Source: CAYSHJ01 sp964589725
GTDB taxonomy: Bacteria; Planctomycetota; Planctomycetia; Planctomycetales; Planctomycetaceae
Reading direction: 5' to 3'
NCBI GenBank assembly: GCA_964589725.1
Contig: CAZPUJ010000570.1
Coordinates: 1 to 9,032, forward strand
Length of the DNA: 9,032 nt
The notes beneath the pieces are model-generated. The model saw only the letters and a program-made list of their open reading frames with translations. It searched no databases and was not told the origin of the DNA. A program made the position numbers and the translations under genes. Shown here in pieces: positions 6,650 to 9,032 of the stretch (its first letter is position 1; the number at the start of each line of letters is the position of its first letter).

Positions 6650-7762
6650 ATGAAACAGAACTTGTTGATGCTGGGTGCGGGATTGGTCGCGTTTGTGATG
6701 GGGTACTCGTTCACCAGGGCTTGGAATTCGTCGCGTGAGGATCATGCGGGGCGTGAATCATCGAGAATCGCCGCGCCGGGTGAGACCGCGACAGGCGGGA
6801 CTTCCGTCGTCACGCAGGCCGCGGCCTCGACGAACGGCATGGTGCGGATTACCGGTGCCGAGTTCACGATGGGGACTGATTCAGAACTCGGCTGGCCGGA
6901 TGAGAAGCCGGCGCATCGAGTGCGCGTCGATGGGTTTTGGATCGACGAAACGGAAGTCACCAATGCTCAATTCCGCACGTTTGTCGAGGCATCCAGGTAC
7001 GTGACCACGGCGGAGAAGGTGCCGTCGGTCGAAGAGATTCTCGCGCAATCGCCGCCAGGAACGCCGGCTCCGCCAAAAGAAAAGTTGGTGGCCGGATCGC
7101 TCGTCTTCACGATGACCGACGGGCCGGTGGACCTCAATGATTTCTCGCAGTGGTGGAAGTGGACTCCGGGCGCGAACTGGAAACATCCGGAAGGGCCGGA
7201 CAGCAATCTCGATGGCCGTGAAGATCATCCAGTCGTGCAAGTCTCGTGGGACGATGCGGTCGCGTTTGCGAAGTGGGCTGGCAAGCGGTTGCCGACCGAG
7301 GCCGAGTGGGAGTTCGCGGCGCGCGGCGGGTTAATCGAAAAACCGTATGTTTGGGGCGACGATGCTCCGAGCGACACACGCGTGTTCGCCAACATCTGGC
7401 AGGGTGAGTTTCCGCACACAAATTTGAAGGCCGATGGCTTCCTTCGCACAGCTCCCGTGCGGTCATTCAAACCGAACGGCTTCGGGCTGTTCGACATGGC
7501 GGGCAATGTGTGGGAGTGGTGCTCCGACACTTACGACCACGACGCCTACGCTCGTCGAGCCGGTTCCGAAGTGATTTCCAATCCCATCGTCGATCGCAGT
7601 TTTGATCCGCGCAGCCCGCGATCTGCCAGCCGAGCACAGCGAGGCGGTTCATTTTTGTGCAACGATCAGTATTGTTCGCGCTATCGGCCGAGTGCTCGGC
7701 ATGGTTTGTCGCCCGACACGGGAATGTCCCACGTCGGGTTCAGGTGTGTGAAGTCCCCATAA
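6650..7762 (+). CDS. Formylglycine-generating enzyme (sulfatase-modifying factor)
   Basis: Copper-dependent oxidase that turns the active-site cysteine of sulfatases into C-alpha-formylglycine using oxygen. It has 370 residues. A hydrophobic segment (about residues 5-21) after MKQN is a signal anchor or signal peptide, followed by a Ser/Thr/Ala-rich linker to about residue 62, so the enzyme probably works outside the cytoplasmic membrane. The FGE-sulfatase domain covers about 63-368: MVRITGAEFTMGTDSE, HRVRVDGFWIDETEVTNAQF, RLPTEAEWEFAARGG, GLFDMAGNVWEW and RGGSFLCNDQYCSRYRPSAR, ending HVGFRCVKSP. Both catalytic, copper-binding cysteines are present (Cys337 and Cys342, spaced as Cys336/Cys341 of human FGE), which separates it from the many look-alike domain proteins without them. 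The sulfatase downstream is the obvious substrate. ATG 6650 has only weak upstream purines; it is chosen because it gives the membrane segment. Confidence 0.92.
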   Translation: MKQNLLMLGAGLVAFVMGYSFTRAWNSSREDHAGRESSRIAAPGETATGGTSVVTQAAASTNGMVRITGAEFTMGTDSELGWPDEKPAHRVRVDGFWIDETEVTNAQFRTFVEASRYVTTAEKVPSVEEILAQSPPGTPAPPKEKLVAGSLVFTMTDGPVDLNDFSQWWKWTPGANWKHPEGPDSNLDGREDHPVVQVSWDDAVAFAKWAGKRLPTEAEWEFAARGGLIEKPYVWGDDAPSDTRVFANIWQGEFPHTNLKADGFLRTAPVRSFKPNGFGLFDMAGNVWEWCSDTYDHDAYARRAGSEVISNPIVDRSFDPRSPRSASRAQRGGSFLCNDQYCSRYRPSARHGLSPDTGMSHVGFRCVKSP

Positions 7763-7817
7763 CGTGGCGGACGCTGCCAGCGTCCGCTGTTGACCGACGC
7801 AAGCTGCGTCGGCCACG
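7763..7817. repeat. Double-hairpin REP-like repeat after the FGE gene
   Basis: The repeat starts at the base after the FGE stop. CGTGGC (7763-7768) and GCCACG (7812-7817) form an outer inverted pair. Inside are two perfect hairpins: stem 7767-7775 with 7779-7787 (GCGGACGCT / AGCGTCCGC, loop GCC) and stem 7794-7801 with 7805-7812 (CCGACGCA / TGCGTCGG, loop AGC). The following sequence has no T-run. I recall hairpin pairs of this style as common intergenic repeats in planctomycetes. It contains CCGACGCAAG (7794-7803), whose complement occurs at 4805-4814 in the larger palindromic element. It may reduce read-through from the FGE gene or protect the mRNA end. Confidence 0.7.
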
Positions 7818-7850
7818 AATGAGTCAAGCCTCTTTGGAAAGGAAGCATCT

Positions 7851-7855
7851 AGGAG
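7851..7855 (+). promoter_or_regulatory. Ribosome binding site facing a missing start codon
   Basis: AGGAG is the strongest ribosome site near the sulfatase. Seven bases after it, in the sulfatase frame, stands AAG (7863) rather than ATG, GTG or TTG. The residues from there (KQLQTVAVLAVGAVLG) look like the start of a signal peptide. Confidence 0.5.
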
Positions 7856-7877
7856 ATTCTCTAAGCAACTTCAAACC

Positions 7878-9032
7878 GTGGCCGTGCTCGCGGTGGGAGC
7901 CGTGCTCGGCTTCGTCGCAGCGTCGGGCGAGCCACGCACCGCCGCGCGAGCCGAGACCACTCGGCCAGTGCGCGGCATCGTCGCCGAACCGCGAGCAGTC
8001 GCACCGGCGGGCAAAGCGGCGTGTTGTGATGCGAAGCTCGATCGCACGTTGGCTCTCGCTGACGCGGTCGCGGAGGCCAACGCCACCACGCTCGTTCAAG
8101 TGGAGAAAGCGACCAAGGCGGGCAAGAAGCCGAACATCCTCATCATCTGGGGGGACGACATTGGCTACTGGAACGTGAGCAAGAACAACCAGGGGATGAT
8201 GGGCTACAAGACGCCCAACATCGACCGCATCGCCAAGGAGGGCGCGAACTTCACCGACTGGTACGGCCAGCAGAGCTGCACCGCCGGCCGCGCGTGCTTC
8301 ATCACCGGACAGGTCGGATTCCGCACCGGCCTGCTGAAGGTTGGCCTGCCCGGCGCGAAGGAGGGCCTGCAGGCTCGCGATGTGACGATTGCTCAGCTCC
8401 TCAAGGGGCAGGGCTACGCGACCGCGCAGTTCGGCAAGAACCATCTCGGGGACCGCGATGAGCACCTGCCCACCGCGCACGGCTTCGACGAGTTCTTCGG
8501 CTCGCTCTACCACCTCAACGCCGAGGAAGAGTTTGAGAACCCCGACTACTTCAAAGATCCCGCGATGATCAAGAAGTACCAAACGCGCGGCGTGATCCAT
8601 TGCTGGGCCAATCCAGACGGCACGCAGAAGATTGAAAGCACCGGGCCGCTCGGCAAGAAGCGCATGGAGACCATCGACGAGGAGGTCACCAAGGCCTCGC
8701 TCGACTACCTCGACAAGGCGAAGAAGTCGGACAAGCCGTTCTTCCTGTGGTGGAACTCCACTCGCATGCACATCCACACGCATCTGAAGAAGGAGAGCGA
8801 GGGCAAGACCGGCCTGGGCGTCTATCCCGATGGCATGGTCGAACACGACGGCATGGTCGGCCAACTCCTCGACAAGCTCAAGGAGCTGGGTCTCGAAGAG
8901 AACACCATCGTCATGTACTCGACCGACAACGGTGCCGAAGTGGCCAGTTGGCCCGATGGCGGCACCACGCCGTTTCGTGGCGAGAAGAACACCAACTGGG
9001 AGGGAGGCTACCGCGTCCCGTGTGCCATTCGC
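7878..9032 (+). CDS. Sulfatase (CTAGR type), exported, 3'-truncated
   Basis: Hydrolyses sulfate esters, probably outside the cytoplasm; the substrate cannot be read from the sequence. The frame is open from 7794 to the right edge. GTG 7878 is the first legal start codon in it, but the signal-peptide-like sequence and ribosome site suggest the original start was at about 7863. The N-terminus has a hydrophobic run (VAVLAVGAVLGFVAAS). The alkaline-phosphatase-superfamily fold follows with PNILIIWGDDIGY (metal-binding Asp-Asp), QQSCTAGRACFITGQ with the formylglycine cysteine at codon 8277-8279 (residue 134 from 7878), FGKNHLGD, and near the end VEHDGMVGQLLDKL with YSTDNGAE (metal-binding Asp-Asn). 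The signature is CxAxR rather than the commoner CxPxR. The body of the gene uses far more G/C-ending codons than its neighbours (3 of 70 codons end in A or T in 8124-8333). It is adjacent to the FGE that would activate it. Confidence 0.88.
   Translation, partial: MAVLAVGAVLGFVAASGEPRTAARAETTRPVRGIVAEPRAVAPAGKAACCDAKLDRTLALADAVAEANATTLVQVEKATKAGKKPNILIIWGDDIGYWNVSKNNQGMMGYKTPNIDRIAKEGANFTDWYGQQSCTAGRACFITGQVGFRTGLLKVGLPGAKEGLQARDVTIAQLLKGQGYATAQFGKNHLGDRDEHLPTAHGFDEFFGSLYHLNAEEEFENPDYFKDPAMIKKYQTRGVIHCWANPDGTQKIESTGPLGKKRMETIDEEVTKASLDYLDKAKKSDKPFFLWWNSTRMHIHTHLKKESEGKTGLGVYPDGMVEHDGMVGQLLDKLKELGLEENTIVMYSTDNGAEVASWPDGGTTPFRGEKNTNWEGGYRVPCAIR

Noticed and set aside
6453..6653. A 66-codon frame ending in an ATGA overlap with the FGE start.
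   Set aside because: The product is Arg/Ser/Lys-rich without any recognisable feature and has no ribosome site; a single overlap is weak evidence.
7763..7817. Rho-independent terminator after the FGE gene.
   Set aside because: The hairpins are strong, but no T-run follows, and the twin-hairpin design fits an intergenic repeat better.
7657..8178. Plus-strand open frame overlapping the FGE end and the sulfatase start, including ATG 7819.
   Set aside because: It has no family features and is rich in Arg and Ser; ATG 7819 is out of frame with the sulfatase and has no ribosome site. It only matters if a frameshift lies between 7819 and 7863.
7824..8864. A 346-codon open frame on the minus strand opposite the sulfatase.
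   Set aside because: Its product is leucine/valine/arginine-rich with no recognisable domain, and it mirrors the strongly G/C-ending codons of the sulfatase, whose catalytic motifs are clear.

Overview
The window looks like chromosomal DNA from a planctomycete (Planctomycetota). The pointers are a TIGR03067-type domain at the left edge (a domain family described from planctomycetes), an aerobic formylglycine-generating enzyme beside a sulfatase, and GC-rich hairpin repeats between genes. No rRNA, tRNA or CRISPR array was seen.

Layout, left to right. (1) Positions 2-556: the C-terminal part of a TIGR03067 protein, cut by the window edge. (2) Positions 596-4414, plus strand: a tight operon of a NhaA Na+/H+ antiporter, a PP2C-type phosphatase, an unlisted 36-residue single-span membrane microprotein and a ClsA-like cardiolipin synthase. 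Each of the three junctions is a 4-base ATGA stop/start overlap, so the four reading frames are probably translationally coupled. A broken gene for a small multi-span membrane protein follows at 4482; it carries an in-frame TAG and its 3' part is interrupted. (3) Positions 4781-4922: a 142-bp MITE/REP-like palindromic element with perfect 12-bp terminal inverted repeats, perfect 16-bp inner inverted repeats and two hairpins. A 6-bp direct repeat (ATTAGA) sits flush on both sides and looks like a target-site duplication. (4) Positions 4967-6258, minus strand: a NarL/FixJ response regulator preceded by its decayed sensor kinase, in which a PAS domain is joined out of frame to the end of a HATPase domain. 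(5) Positions 6259-6649: 391 bp without a convincing gene. (6) Positions 6650-9032, plus strand: a membrane-anchored formylglycine-generating enzyme with both catalytic cysteines, a double-hairpin repeat, then a sulfatase (CTAGR active site) that runs off the right edge and appears to lack a normal start codon.

How the parts fit. The antiporter, phosphatase, microprotein and cardiolipin synthase all point to the cytoplasmic membrane and would be made in a fixed order from one message; a role in ion or membrane stress is inference only. The two-component pair has probably lost its sensor, leaving an orphan regulator. The FGE would convert the active-site cysteine of sulfatases, such as the one next to it, to formylglycine. 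Three genes in 9 kb show damage (sensor kinase, small membrane protein, sulfatase start), and two structured repeats share a 10-base core. Both suggest an accessory region that is actively being reshaped, or alternatively an imperfect assembly.
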